Shown piece after piece: positions 9,864 through 17,975 of a stretch of 64,000 nucleotides of DNA. A program made the position numbers and the translations under genes. Source of the DNA: SKKY01 sp965228015 (GTDB lineage Bacteria > Bacillota > Peptococcia > Peptococcales > SKKY01). The stretch spans positions 620,001 to 684,000 of the forward strand of contig OZ245787.1 of NCBI GenBank assembly GCA_965228015.1. Direction: 5' to 3'. Under the pieces are notes generated by a model. That model worked only from the letters and a program-made list of their open reading frames with translations, was not told the origin of the DNA and did no database searches. Position 1 is the first letter of the stretch, and every line of letters begins with the position of its first letter.

Positions 9864-10916
9864 TCATTTACTTATTTTTTTAAAGCTGATTCTGTATCTG
9901 ATAAAAAATTCACTGCCAAGAACAAAGAATAAAATCAGTGACTGAAGAATTGCACTGGCTGCATCAGGAATGCCAAAGGCAATCTAGATATATGATGCAC
10001 CTTGAACTAATGCTGCAAACAAAAAGGATATAACTAAAATTACGGGCACTTTCAAGTTGGAAAGCCAGCTGGTAATAATAGCTGTGAAACCAACACCTGC
10101 TGTTAACTGAACGCTTAAATTACCACTTACTCCTGTAGCCTGAACAAAACCAGTAATCCCGCAAAGAGCACCACTAATAAAAACTGCTGTAATAATTGTT
10201 TTTGGAACATTAATACCAGCATAATTAGCAGTATTTTCACTTTCACCAAGTACAGCTATCTCATAACCCATTTTGCTGTAATTCATAAAGAAATACATTA
10301 CCAAAATCAAGGCAATTGTAATAACCCAGCCAATATGAATCCCAAAAAGTTTAGGTAGTATTGCATTTTCACCATATGGAGCTATTTTTGCAAAACCCAT
10401 TGCACTGGGATCTTTCCAGGCGCTGTATTGAAGATAAGTTATCCATTTTAGTGCTATATAATTCATCATCAAAGTGATAATTGTTTCGTTAGTTCTCCAT
10501 TTAGCTCTGAAGAAGGCTGGAATTAAAGCCCACAAACCTCCACCTATCATTGCTGCGATTATCATTAAAAACAGCATTAATGGTCTGCTTAGATCCGGAA
10601 ATACTCTGTAGACAACCATTGCAAGATAGGCACCCATAAGGATTTGTCCCTCTCCGCCGATGTTCCAAAACTTCATTTTAAAAGCAACAGAAATACACAG
10701 AGAAGTTATAACTAAAGGTATGGCTTTTATTATAGTAGATTTTAAACGATGTGGATTCCCTAAAGCTCCATCTGCCATTCCCGCAAAAACTTCGAAAAGA
10801 TTATGGCTCAAAATCAAAATAAACAGCCCTGAAGTTATTAAGGCAAATAAAATTGATAAAGCTCTAATTTTTATTTCTTCTTTTCTGCTTACTTCTGGTT
10901 TTTTGGTTATTCTCAT
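9864..10916 (-). pseudogene. nucleoside ABC transporter permease (first), premature stop
   Basis: Partner permease of the same transporter. 310 codons are open, with multiple hydrophobic helices, FWNIGGEGQILMG and the RTNETIITLMMNYIA segment. TAG at 9984-9986 follows QGASYI; related proteins have Gln there (IQTAFG), so CAG-to-TAG is the simplest explanation. After it the frame stays open for 39 codons (IAFGIPDAASAILQ...EFFIRYRISFKK) to TGA at 9864, so a single transition accounts for the whole lesion. The truncation removes only the last membrane segment, and partial activity cannot be excluded. Overlaps the ATPase gene by 4 bases. Confidence 0.85.
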
Positions 10917-12408
10917 CTTTTCTCTCCAAGCATCATCAGACCTATTTCTTCCTTAGAAGTCTCTGAAGCATTTACTATACCCATAATTTCCCCATTATTA
11001 ATTACCATAATTCTGTCACTTAATTCAATTAAAGCATCCAGATCTTCACCTATATATAAAATTGCTACACCCTTCTTCTTTTCCTGATTAAGAAGATTAT
11101 ATATTTTATAACAGGTATTAATATTAAGACCCCTTACAGGGTAAGCTGTTATTAATAATTCTGGATTGGAATCCAATTCTCTTCCTAAAAAATCTTTTTG
11201 GATGTTCCCTCCAGAAAGATTTTTTATAGGATGATTTATACCGGGAGTTTTTATTTCAAGTTTCTCAACAATTTCTTTAGCCTTTACTCTGGAAGGTTTA
11301 CGATCAACAAAAAATCCTGTCTTTTTCTGATATTGTTTAAGTAAGATATTATCAACAATATCCATACTAGCAACTAATCCCATCCTCAAGCGGTCCTCAG
11401 GAATAAAACTCATACTGATTCCTTTTTTTATTATTTCTTTAGGGGTTTTACCAACCATTTCTTCCCCTTTAAATTTAATTGATCCGGAATCCACTTTATA
11501 TAACCCGGCAATAACTTCGCAAAGTTCTTTTTGACCACTTCCTACAATTCCGGCAATACTTAATATTTCTCCAGAATAAAGAGAAAATGATATATTTTTT
11601 AATGCCTGAACCCCATCATTTGTAAAGGAGTCCACATTTTCCATTTTAAAAATTTCTTCTTTATGTTCATAAGTTTCTCTTTTTATTTCCAGTTTTACAG
11701 GATAACCTACCATAATTTCAGTTAATTCCCCTGGATTTGCTTCTTTAGTATTTAGAATTTTTACGCTTCTTCCTTTTAACAATACCGTTGTTTTATCGGA
11801 TATATTCATTACTTCATTCATTTTATGACTAATAAAAATAACCACACAGCCATCTTCTTTAAGTTTTAACATGATTCTAAATAACTTTTCAGTCTCTTCC
11901 GCAGTAGGTTCATCAAGAACCAAAATTTTTGCACCCCTGTACAGAACTTTTAAAATTTCAAGGTTTTGTTTTTCTCCAACAGACATATCATAAACTTTTT
12001 TATTCAAATCAATATCCAAAGAAAATTTTTCAGATAATTCCTTAATCTCATCAAATTTCTTCTTTTTATTTAAAAAAAGTGTTTTTTCATTCCCTAATAG
12101 AACATTCTCAAGGGTAGACAAAATTTCCACAAGCTTAAAATGCTGGTGGATCATTCCTACTCCCTTATACATACTGTCCCTTGGTGAAGAAAAAAACACT
12201 TCTTCTCCATTTATATAAATTGAACCGCTGTCCGGAGTATAAACTCCGGACAGCGGTTCAATAATGTACTTTTCCCCGCTCCATTTTCACCAAGAAGGGC
12301 GTGAATCTTTCCTGCTCCAATGCTAAAATTAACATTATCATTGGCTAATATAGTGCCAAATCTTTTGCTTATATTACTCATTAAAACTAATGCAGGAATC
12401 TGCTTCAT
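10913..12408 (-). pseudogene. nucleoside ABC transporter ATPase (two ABC domains), frameshifted
   Basis: Tandem ATPase of the sugar/nucleoside (RbsA/NupA-like) type. Start ATG 12408 behind AAGGTGG. The first Walker A GENGAGKSTL is intact, but right after it the sequence is replaced by a perfect palindrome (12219-12262) and the frame is lost before GVYTPDSGSIYINGEE. The rest is one frame: MIHQHF, MSVGEKQNLEIL, LVLDEPTA. In the last motif the usual VLTPQ-type residues are missing (DEPTAEETEKLF), an in-frame deletion. In domain 2 the signature reads LSGGNIQ and the D-loop PVRGLN instead of PTRGLD. Motif wear in both halves supports a pseudogene rather than a reading error. Confidence 0.88.
12219..12262. 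repeat. 44-bp perfect palindrome inside the ABC ATPase gene
   Basis: Arms 12219-12238 and 12243-12262 are perfect reverse complements (20 bp) around a 4-nt loop. The right half of the plus strand encodes the expected YTPDSGSI region (read on minus); the left half sits where the family has the residues after the Walker A helix. The palindrome therefore looks like the result of copying one side onto the other, not a conserved terminator. Confidence 0.9.
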
Positions 12409-12420
12409 AAATACCACCTT

Positions 12421-13506
12421 TTATTTTTTTACACCTTCAACATACCAATCCATTGAAAGCATTTCTTCATCTGTAAGTTTTTGACCTTCGGCAACTTTTA
12501 AGTTTCCTTGGTTATCATTGATTGGACCAACAAAAACATCCGTTTCCCCAGAAATAATTTTAGCTTTTGCAGCTTCAATTAACTCAACGGCCTCAGCTGG
12601 AGCTAATTCTGTAAGTGGTGCAAGAGCAACGATTTCATCTACCATTCCACCCCAGTAGCTTTCTGCTTTCCAATTTCCATCGATAACAGCCTGAACCTGA
12701 GCTACATAATATGGTCCCCAGTTCCAGATTGGAGTTGTCATGTATGCTTCAGGTGCTAAAGCTTTCATATCTGTATTATATCCAATTGAAAAAGCGCCAG
12801 CTTCTTCAGCAGCTTGTTGTGGACCAGCAGTATCCTGGTGCTGTGCAATAACATCTGCACCTGCATCAAGAAGAACTTTAGCAGCTTCTTTTTCAGTTGC
12901 AGGATCATACCAGGTTTGAGTTGTTTTAAAATTTACTACTGCTTCTGGATTAACTGATTTAACACCTAAAGTAAATGCATTAAGTCCTCTTACTACTTCA
13001 GGAATTTCGTATACACCAACATAATCAATGTTATTTGTTTCAGTTTTTAAACCTGCAACAATACCTGAAAGGTATCTTGCCTGATACATTCTGCCAAAAT
13101 AGTTACCCATGTTTTCAGTCATTTTATAGCCTGAGCAATGCATGAAAGCTACTTCAGGATACTCTTTTGATGATTTTTCAAGTCCGTCCATGTGTCCGAA
13201 GCTTGTTGCAAATACAACTGTAGCTCCCTGATCAATCATGTCTGCAACTGCATTCATAACTTCCTGATCTTCTTCAGCAATATTTTCTTTGTATAAAGTT
13301 TTAACTCCAAGTTGTTCTTCTAAATATAGTCTTCCTTCATTGTGAGCATAAGTATATCCACCGTCACCAATAGGACCTACATAAATAAAACCAACAACTA
13401 CATCTTTTTCTGCTGGTGTTTCTGCTGGTTTATTACCACCACAGCCAGCAAGAACAAGAGAAAGAACAAGTGCTGCTACTAATAAGAAACTTAACTGCTT
13501 TTTCAT
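12421..13506 (-). CDS. BMP-family nucleoside-binding lipoprotein
   Basis: Substrate-binding protein of a purine-nucleoside ABC transporter (BmpA/PnrA/NupN-like family). Intact 361 residues: lipoprotein signal with lipobox LVLAGC near residues 18-23, followed by a mature protein with VVVGFIYVGPIGDGGY and IAQHQDTAGPQQAAEE, typical BMP-family stretches. It sits between xpt and the broken ATPase/permease genes in one minus-strand operon. The binding protein is intact while its two permeases and ATPase are broken, so it can no longer drive import by itself unless another transporter is used. Exact ligand is inferred from context. Confidence 0.92.
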   Translation of the reverse strand: MKKQLSFLLVAALVLSLVLAGCGGNKPAETPAEKDVVVGFIYVGPIGDGGYTYAHNEGRLYLEEQLGVKTLYKENIAEEDQEVMNAVADMIDQGATVVFATSFGHMDGLEKSSKEYPEVAFMHCSGYKMTENMGNYFGRMYQARYLSGIVAGLKTETNNIDYVGVYEIPEVVRGLNAFTLGVKSVNPEAVVNFKTTQTWYDPATEKEAAKVLLDAGADVIAQHQDTAGPQQAAEEAGAFSIGYNTDMKALAPEAYMTTPIWNWGPYYVAQVQAVIDGNWKAESYWGGMVDEIVALAPLTELAPAEAVELIEAAKAKIISGETDVFVGPINDNQGNLKVAEGQKLTDEEMLSMDWYVEGVKK

Positions 13507-13547
13507 TTAAAATTTTACACCCTTTGTAATATATATTCAGATCAGTT

Positions 13548-14123
13548 TTACTGATCAAAAACAACTTTATTATTGCAAAACTCCTTAACAATAACCAGGG
13601 ACTCTACCTGGATACCATTTTCCTGAAGCATTTTTCTGCCATTCTGAAAACCTTTTTCAATTACTGCTCCTACACCCGCAAGTACCGCTTCACCATTAGA
13701 AACAATATCTGCAAGTCCCATGGCAGCATTACCATTAGCAAGAAAATCATCAATTATTAAAATTGTTTCCCCTGGAACTATATATTTTTTATCAACCATT
13801 ATTTCGCATTCTTTACCTTTAGTGTAAGAAAAAACTTTACTTGTATAAGCATTTACATTATTAAAACAACCATCTTTTTTCTTGGCAAATACTACGGGAA
13901 TATTATTAAAAGCAAGAGAAACTGCAAAGGCAACTCCAATTCCCGAAGATTCAATGGTCAGAATCTTATCAATTTTTCTCTCAGAAAACCTTTTTTTGAA
14001 TTCATTTCCCATTTCAAGAAATAAAGGAACATCAATTTGGTAATTCAGAAAATTATCTACCTTTAGAATACAATTTTCTTCCACTCTTCCTTCATTCATT
14101 ATCCGTTGTTTTAATAATTCCAT
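13548..14123 (-). CDS. xpt: xanthine phosphoribosyltransferase
   Basis: Purine salvage enzyme converting xanthine (and possibly related bases) with PRPP to XMP. Intact 191 residues. ILTIESSGIG is the purine-binding N-terminal motif and ILIIDDFLANGNAAMG is the PRPP-binding motif with the Xpt-type DDFLANG sequence. First gene of the xpt-transporter operon. It feeds GMP synthesis through GuaA, also intact in this window. Its promoter is seen at 14137-14165. I looked for a guanine riboswitch upstream and did not find one. Confidence 0.93.
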   Translation of the reverse strand: MELLKQRIMNEGRVEENCILKVDNFLNYQIDVPLFLEMGNEFKKRFSERKIDKILTIESSGIGVAFAVSLAFNNIPVVFAKKKDGCFNNVNAYTSKVFSYTKGKECEIMVDKKYIVPGETILIIDDFLANGNAAMGLADIVSNGEAVLAGVGAVIEKGFQNGRKMLQENGIQVESLVIVKEFCNNKVVFDQ

Positions 14124-14136
14124 TATCTACCATCCC

Positions 14137-14165
14137 ATTATATTAAATAAAAATACCTAGAACAA
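14137..14165 (-). promoter_or_regulatory. candidate xpt promoter
   Basis: Minus-strand TTGTTC (14160-14165) and TATAAT (14137-14142) with a 17-base spacer, 14 bases before the xpt start codon. The -35 box lies inside the right arm of the hairpin at 14153-14182, so hairpin and promoter overlap. Confidence 0.6.
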
Positions 14166-14182
14166 GGTGTTGTCCTAGGTAT
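14153..14182 (-). terminator. terminator hairpin after panD / before xpt
   Basis: Inverted repeat ATACCTAG...CTAGGTAT with extra pairing (AACA/TTGT) in the stem, followed on the minus strand by TTTTTATTT. It ends the pantothenate operon; an attenuator role for xpt is possible but not needed, because a promoter overlaps it. Confidence 0.7.
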
Positions 14183-14310
14183 AAGTTTTGACTAATACCT
14201 TTTGATTGTCAATTTCCGAATATAATTTAAATTTTTCGAAAAATCGTTCACTTATCAAAGATTATATTAGTCTATTCATATTCAAAAATCAAGTTAAAAA
14301 TGGAAAAAAT

Positions 14311-14694
14311 CTACCTGATTTCTCCATGTTTTTCTACATCTGCAATATCAACTACTTTATTGTCTTTAGAAACAAAAACTACTTTCGGTTCATGCTTATA
14401 ATAATCTTTTTCTTCAACCCATGTATAAGAAATAATAATTACCTCATCTCCCGGTTGAGTTAATCTTGCAGCAGCACCGTTAATACAGATTACTCCAGAA
14501 CCTCTTTCACTTTTAATTATATATGTTTCCAGTCTTGCACCATTGTTATTGTTTACAATTGCTACCTTCTCATTTTCATACATGCCTACTGCATCCAGCA
14601 AGTCTTCATTAATGGTAACTGAGCCTACATACTAAAGATTCGCCTCTGTAACATAACATTTGTGAATCTTACTTTTCATTAAGTTTATTAACAT
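14311..14694 (-). pseudogene. panD: aspartate 1-decarboxylase PanD, premature TAG at codon 21
   Basis: Makes beta-alanine for pantothenate. A GGAGG site precedes ATG at 14694. The frame reads MLINLMKSKIHK..VTEANL, then TAG (14632-14634) at codon 21, then YVGSVTINEDLLDAVGMYENEKV. Gly24-Ser25, the self-cleavage site that yields the pyruvoyl cofactor, follows directly, so a restart downstream would lose the cleavage context. The rest of the protein (RLETYI, NGAAARLTQPGD) is well conserved. Residue 21 varies in the family, so the ancestral codon is unknown. Overlaps the end of panC by 3 bases. Loss would make the cell need beta-alanine or another route. Confidence 0.85.
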
Positions 14695-15539
14695 TATCTT
14701 ACCTCCATAATTTTATTATCAATCAACCTGGTGTTCCCCAGCTTTACTGCCAGAGCAATCAGGATAGTACCACTAATTTTTTCAATTTCTTCAAGGTTTT
14801 CAAAATCAAGAATTTCTATATAATCAATCTCACAAAGAGGATGTTTTTCAATAAAGTTCTTCATTTCAAAAATTACTTTATCAATATTTCTTTCTCCTGA
14901 TTCAATTAATTCTTCAGCAAGTTGCAAGGAACGACTTAAAGAAAGAGCCTGTTTTCTCTCTTCTGCATTCAGATAAACGTTTCTTGAACTCATTGCTAAA
15001 CCATCAACCTCACGAACTATAGGACAAACTTCAATTTCTAAATCAAAGTTTAAATCATCTGCCATTTTTATTAATACAGCAGCCTGCTGAGCATCTTTTT
15101 GACCAAAATATGCTTTATAAGGAGCAACAATATTAAACAACTTTGCAACAATAGTAGTAATACCTTTAAAGTGTCCCGGTCTGCTTCTGCCACACAATGG
15201 ATTAGTCAAACCTTCAACCTGAACACTTGTTTTTAGTGGTTTAGGAAACATTTCCTCAACTTCAGGATTGAAAATATAATTACATCCAGCCTCAGTTGCA
15301 AGTTTTGTGTCTCTCTCTAAATCTCTTGGGTATTTTTCTAAATCTTCATTTGGCCCAAACTGAATAGGGTTAACAAAAATACTTACTATAACAAGATCGT
15401 TTTCTTCTTTAGCTTTTTTTATTAAAGATAAATGGCCTTCGTGAAGATATCCCATTGTGGGTACAAAGCCAACTTTTTTCCTTTTAACTTTTTCAGCTTT
15501 AATTATTTCCCTAAGTTCATTAATTTTTTTAATTATCAT
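14694..15539 (-). CDS. panC: pantothenate synthetase PanC
   Basis: Joins pantoate and beta-alanine with ATP. Intact 281 residues, normal length. VGFVPTMGYLHEGHLSLI holds the HxGH nucleotidyltransferase motif; FVNPIQFGPNEDLEKYPRD, YFGQKDAQQ and MSSRN (KMSKS-like) complete the active site. GGAG lies 8 bases before ATG at 15539. It is 13 bases after panB and directly followed by panD. Part of the leader-controlled pantothenate operon. Confidence 0.97.
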   Translation of the reverse strand: MIIKKINELREIIKAEKVKRKKVGFVPTMGYLHEGHLSLIKKAKEENDLVIVSIFVNPIQFGPNEDLEKYPRDLERDTKLATEAGCNYIFNPEVEEMFPKPLKTSVQVEGLTNPLCGRSRPGHFKGITTIVAKLFNIVAPYKAYFGQKDAQQAAVLIKMADDLNFDLEIEVCPIVREVDGLAMSSRNVYLNAEERKQALSLSRSLQLAEELIESGERNIDKVIFEMKNFIEKHPLCEIDYIEILDFENLEEIEKISGTILIALAVKLGNTRLIDNKIMEVR

Positions 15540-15552
15540 TCTTTTATCTCCG

Positions 15553-16380
15553 TTAGTATAATTTTTCTAAAATTTCATCTTTTATTGAAAAAGTATGTTC
15601 CTTCCCGGGAAATTCTGTATTCTTTACTTCTTCAATATATTCTTTAACTGCATCCTTGGTATTTGCACCTATATTTCCAAAAGTTTTTACAAACTTTGGC
15701 TTGAAATCCGTAAAGGTTTCCAGCATATCCTGAACAACTAAAACCTGTCCGTCACACACATTCCCAGCACCTATGCCAATTGTAGGTATTTTTAGTTTTT
15801 TTGTAATTATTTCAGATAACTTTTCAGGGACACATTCAAGAACAATTGCAAAAACCCCTGCTTCTTGTAAAAGCAACGCATCTTCAATAATTTTTTGAGC
15901 ATCTTCCAGCTCTTTCCCCTGGACTTTATAGCCACCAAAAACATTAACTGACTGAGGTGTCAGTCCAAGATGCCCTACAACTGGTATTTGAGCTTTAATT
16001 ATTGCTTCTATTACAGGAACCATCTCTCTTCCACCTTCAAGCTTTACTGCCTGGGCTCCTCCTTCTTGTATAAGCCTTCCTGCATTTCTTACAGCCTCTT
16101 CAACGGATATGTGGTAACTTAGAAAAGGGAGATCCGCAATTACCATTGATTCTGATGTTCCTTTTGCCACTGCTTTAGTATGGTGGATCATATCTTCCAT
16201 AGTAACCTGCAATGTACTGTCATACCCCAGCATAACCATACCCAAAGAATCTCCTACCAGAATTGAATCTATTCCAGCCTGATCTATAAGTTTTGCTGTT
16301 GAATAGTCATAGGCAGTCAGCATTGTAATTTTTTCACCTTCAAGCTTTGCCTTAGCAAACCAGCTTGTAGTTTTTTTCAT
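15553..16380 (-). CDS. panB: 3-methyl-2-oxobutanoate hydroxymethyltransferase PanB
   Basis: Makes ketopantoate from ketoisovalerate with methylene-THF. Intact 275 residues of usual size. MLTAYDYSTAKLIDQAGIDSILVGDSLGMVMLGYDST is the metal/substrate-binding start; VKLEGG, GHLGLTPQS and IPTIGIGAG are family signatures. It starts 6 bases after the stop of the DUF2520 gene, with AAAGGA as ribosome site, so the two are translationally close. Second gene of the pan operon. Confidence 0.97.
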   Translation of the reverse strand: MKKTTSWFAKAKLEGEKITMLTAYDYSTAKLIDQAGIDSILVGDSLGMVMLGYDSTLQVTMEDMIHHTKAVAKGTSESMVIADLPFLSYHISVEEAVRNAGRLIQEGGAQAVKLEGGREMVPVIEAIIKAQIPVVGHLGLTPQSVNVFGGYKVQGKELEDAQKIIEDALLLQEAGVFAIVLECVPEKLSEIITKKLKIPTIGIGAGNVCDGQVLVVQDMLETFTDFKPKFVKTFGNIGANTKDAVKEYIEEVKNTEFPGKEHTFSIKDEILEKLY

Positions 16381-16386
16381 TCTCTA

Positions 16387-17241
16387 TCAGTCCTTTAACA
16401 GAATTTTTAATTCGATAATTTTTTCATCATTTTTTAATAATTCTTTTGAAGCAAGTTCCAGAGTTTCTCCGGCAATAATTTTATACATTTTCTCTGTTTC
16501 AATATTGTATTTCTGAAATTCATTTATATGCTTTAGTATTGTTTTTGAATCTCCTCTGGCAACAGGACCTGTTAAAGATTTTTCAGGACCCATTAAAAAT
16601 GCATTTTCTGAGGCACCCTCAACTAATGATTTAAGCATTAATTTTGCATCATTTTCAGAAATCCCTATATCTTTAAGAATTTTAAGGCCTTTATAAATTA
16701 GAGTAGTTATATAATTAGATGCAAATACACAGGCTCCATGGTACAAAACTTTGTCCTCAGAATTAATTTTAATCAGCCTATTAGGCAATAATTTAAATAC
16801 TTTTAATATTACCTCCAATGCCTCTGGATCGCCTTCAAGAGTAAAAACTGCTTTTTCCAGCTTTCCAGCATCATCTCTTTCCCCGGAAAAAGAATGTATT
16901 GGGTGGAGAGAAAAACAAGGCAGTGATGGAAATATTTCTTTTAAAACTCCCGAATCATGAAGTCCGCTTAAATGTGCGATAACTTTCTTGCTTTCTCCCA
17001 GTTGTTCTTTTAATTCTTCTCCAGCCCTGGAAATAAAGTCATCCCCTGTGCTTAAAAAAATTATTTCTGAAGATTCAATGACCTCTCTAAGGTTTATAAA
17101 ATCTCTGGTTTTAGTAAGACCGGCTGCTTCTTCACTTTTTATTTTATCTGTATCATAATAACCTGATACTTTTATTCCAGAAGCTGAAAAATATAAACCA
17201 AGACCCCCGGCTGCCCTTCCGGCACCAATAAAACCTATCAC
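16387..17241 (-). CDS. Rossmann/DUF2520 protein, probable PanG-type ketopantoate reductase
   Basis: 284 residues, intact. The N-terminal NAD(P)-binding loop GFIGAGRAA opens a Rossmann domain; the C-terminal half matches the DUF2520 helical dimer domain (HPIHSF near residue 115, YHGACVFASNY near 170, GPVARGD near 230). The start is GTG at 17241. From family knowledge, DUF2520 proteins in pantothenate operons include PanG, a third type of ketopantoate reductase. No panE or ilvC is in this operon, so this gene most likely supplies the reduction between PanB and PanC. That role is inferred from family and position; panG would be the symbol if confirmed. Confidence 0.8.
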   Translation of the reverse strand: MIGFIGAGRAAGGLGLYFSASGIKVSGYYDTDKIKSEEAAGLTKTRDFINLREVIESSEIIFLSTGDDFISRAGEELKEQLGESKKVIAHLSGLHDSGVLKEIFPSLPCFSLHPIHSFSGERDDAGKLEKAVFTLEGDPEALEVILKVFKLLPNRLIKINSEDKVLYHGACVFASNYITTLIYKGLKILKDIGISENDAKLMLKSLVEGASENAFLMGPEKSLTGPVARGDSKTILKHINEFQKYNIETEKMYKIIAGETLELASKELLKNDEKIIELKILLKD

Positions 17242-17260
17242 GGAATCACCATCTTTTTAG

Positions 17261-17440
17261 AAATAAAAAACCCTTTTTCTGCAAACAGACAGAAAAAGGG
17301 CATAATATCCTAATGAAAAAGATTTTTCCTTTCCCGTCTCGGTCCACAAAGGCTCAGAGCAGAAGTAAAAAATAAATATATAATTAATAATTTTATAATA
17401 TACATCAATTAGTATGACTCCCTCAGGATGCCATCTAGGA
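17261..17440 (-). ncRNA. structured attenuated leader of the pan operon, candidate pan RNA motif
   Basis: The minus-strand transcript should start near 17435 and reach the DUF2520 start at 17241. Its 5' end contains two compact hairpins: one around 17418-17437 (GATGGCATC core) and one around 17323-17350 (CCG-AGA-CGG core inside CCTTT/AAAGG). A clear intrinsic terminator follows at 17271-17300 (11-bp stem, then T-rich 17261-17270), before the first gene. A leader with paired small hairpins in front of pan genes matches the published pan RNA motif of Bacillota in position and general form. I cannot confirm the consensus bases. Confidence 0.55.
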
Positions 17441-17441
17441 A

Positions 17442-17492
17442 ATAATAAAATATGAAGATATATTTGTCAATATATTTATTTTAAAATATAAT
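17442..17492. promoter_or_regulatory. divergent promoters with overlapping -35 boxes (pan operon / cymR-like gene)
   Basis: Plus strand: TTGTCA (17464-17469), 17-base spacer, TATAAT (17487-17492), towards the Rrf2-type gene. Minus strand: TTGACA (17465-17470), 17-base spacer, TATTAT (17442-17447), towards the pan leader. The two -35 hexamers share five bases, so RNA polymerase can probably occupy only one promoter at a time. Confidence 0.8.
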
Positions 17493-17528
17493 CAAAACAT
17501 ATCAAATTACTATGTGAGGTAGAAATTT

Positions 17529-17973
17529 ATGCGGCTTTCAACTAAAGGTAAATATGGACTTGCGGCTATGATTTATCTTGGAGAAAAAGAAAATTCTCCA
17601 GATCCTGTTACAATTGCAATAATCTCTGGAGAACTTAATATTTCTAAAATATATTTGGAACAAATTTTTTCTTTGCTAAAAACATAATCTTGTTAATTTT
17701 GTAAAAGGATCACAGGGTGGTTATTTTCTTGCAAAAAAAGCAGAGGAAATTACTGCATTAATGATACTTCAGGGAATCGAAACTGGTTTATTCGAAAAGA
17801 CTGAACCTTTTCTCTCTGAAGATAAGTCCCACATAACCAATTCTATGAATGAACTAGTCTGGGAAAAACTTGACTCTGCAGTATTTAAGGTACTTCAAAG
17901 CACTACTCTTAAGGAACTTGTGGAAACGAGCCTTAAAAAAATCAATAACAACGCTTCAATGTTTTATATATGA
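17529..17973 (+). pseudogene. Rrf2-family regulator, CymR-like, frameshifted
   Basis: ATG at 17529 behind GAGGT starts MRLSTKGKYGLAAMIYLG, the Rrf2 winged-helix N-terminus; the recognition region YLEQIFSLLK is followed by a frameshift in an A run near 17680, after which NLVNFVKGSQGGYFLAKKAEEITA continues in the new frame to the end. It lacks the three-Cys cluster of IscR and ends in MFYI, the same C-terminus as Bacillus CymR, the cysteine-metabolism repressor that works in complex with CysK. The next gene, convergent, is a cysK. Function as a CymR-type repressor is inferred; the frameshift should abolish it. Confidence 0.82.
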
Positions 17974-17975
17974 CA

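Noticed and set aside
14124..14310. Guanine riboswitch before xpt
   Set aside because: The conserved loop sequences of purine aptamers could not be found on the minus strand; only a terminator hairpin and a promoter are visible.
3820..14640. Reassignment of TAG/TAA to glutamine (in-frame stops at Gln sites)
   Set aside because: Well-conserved intact genes end properly at TAG (purN, the lysine-binding protein, guaA after its invariant GTIEWE) and at TAA (most others). purF also ends at TAG in frame with the start of purM, where readthrough would fuse two enzymes. The stops occur together with frameshifts in the same genes, so decay explains them better.
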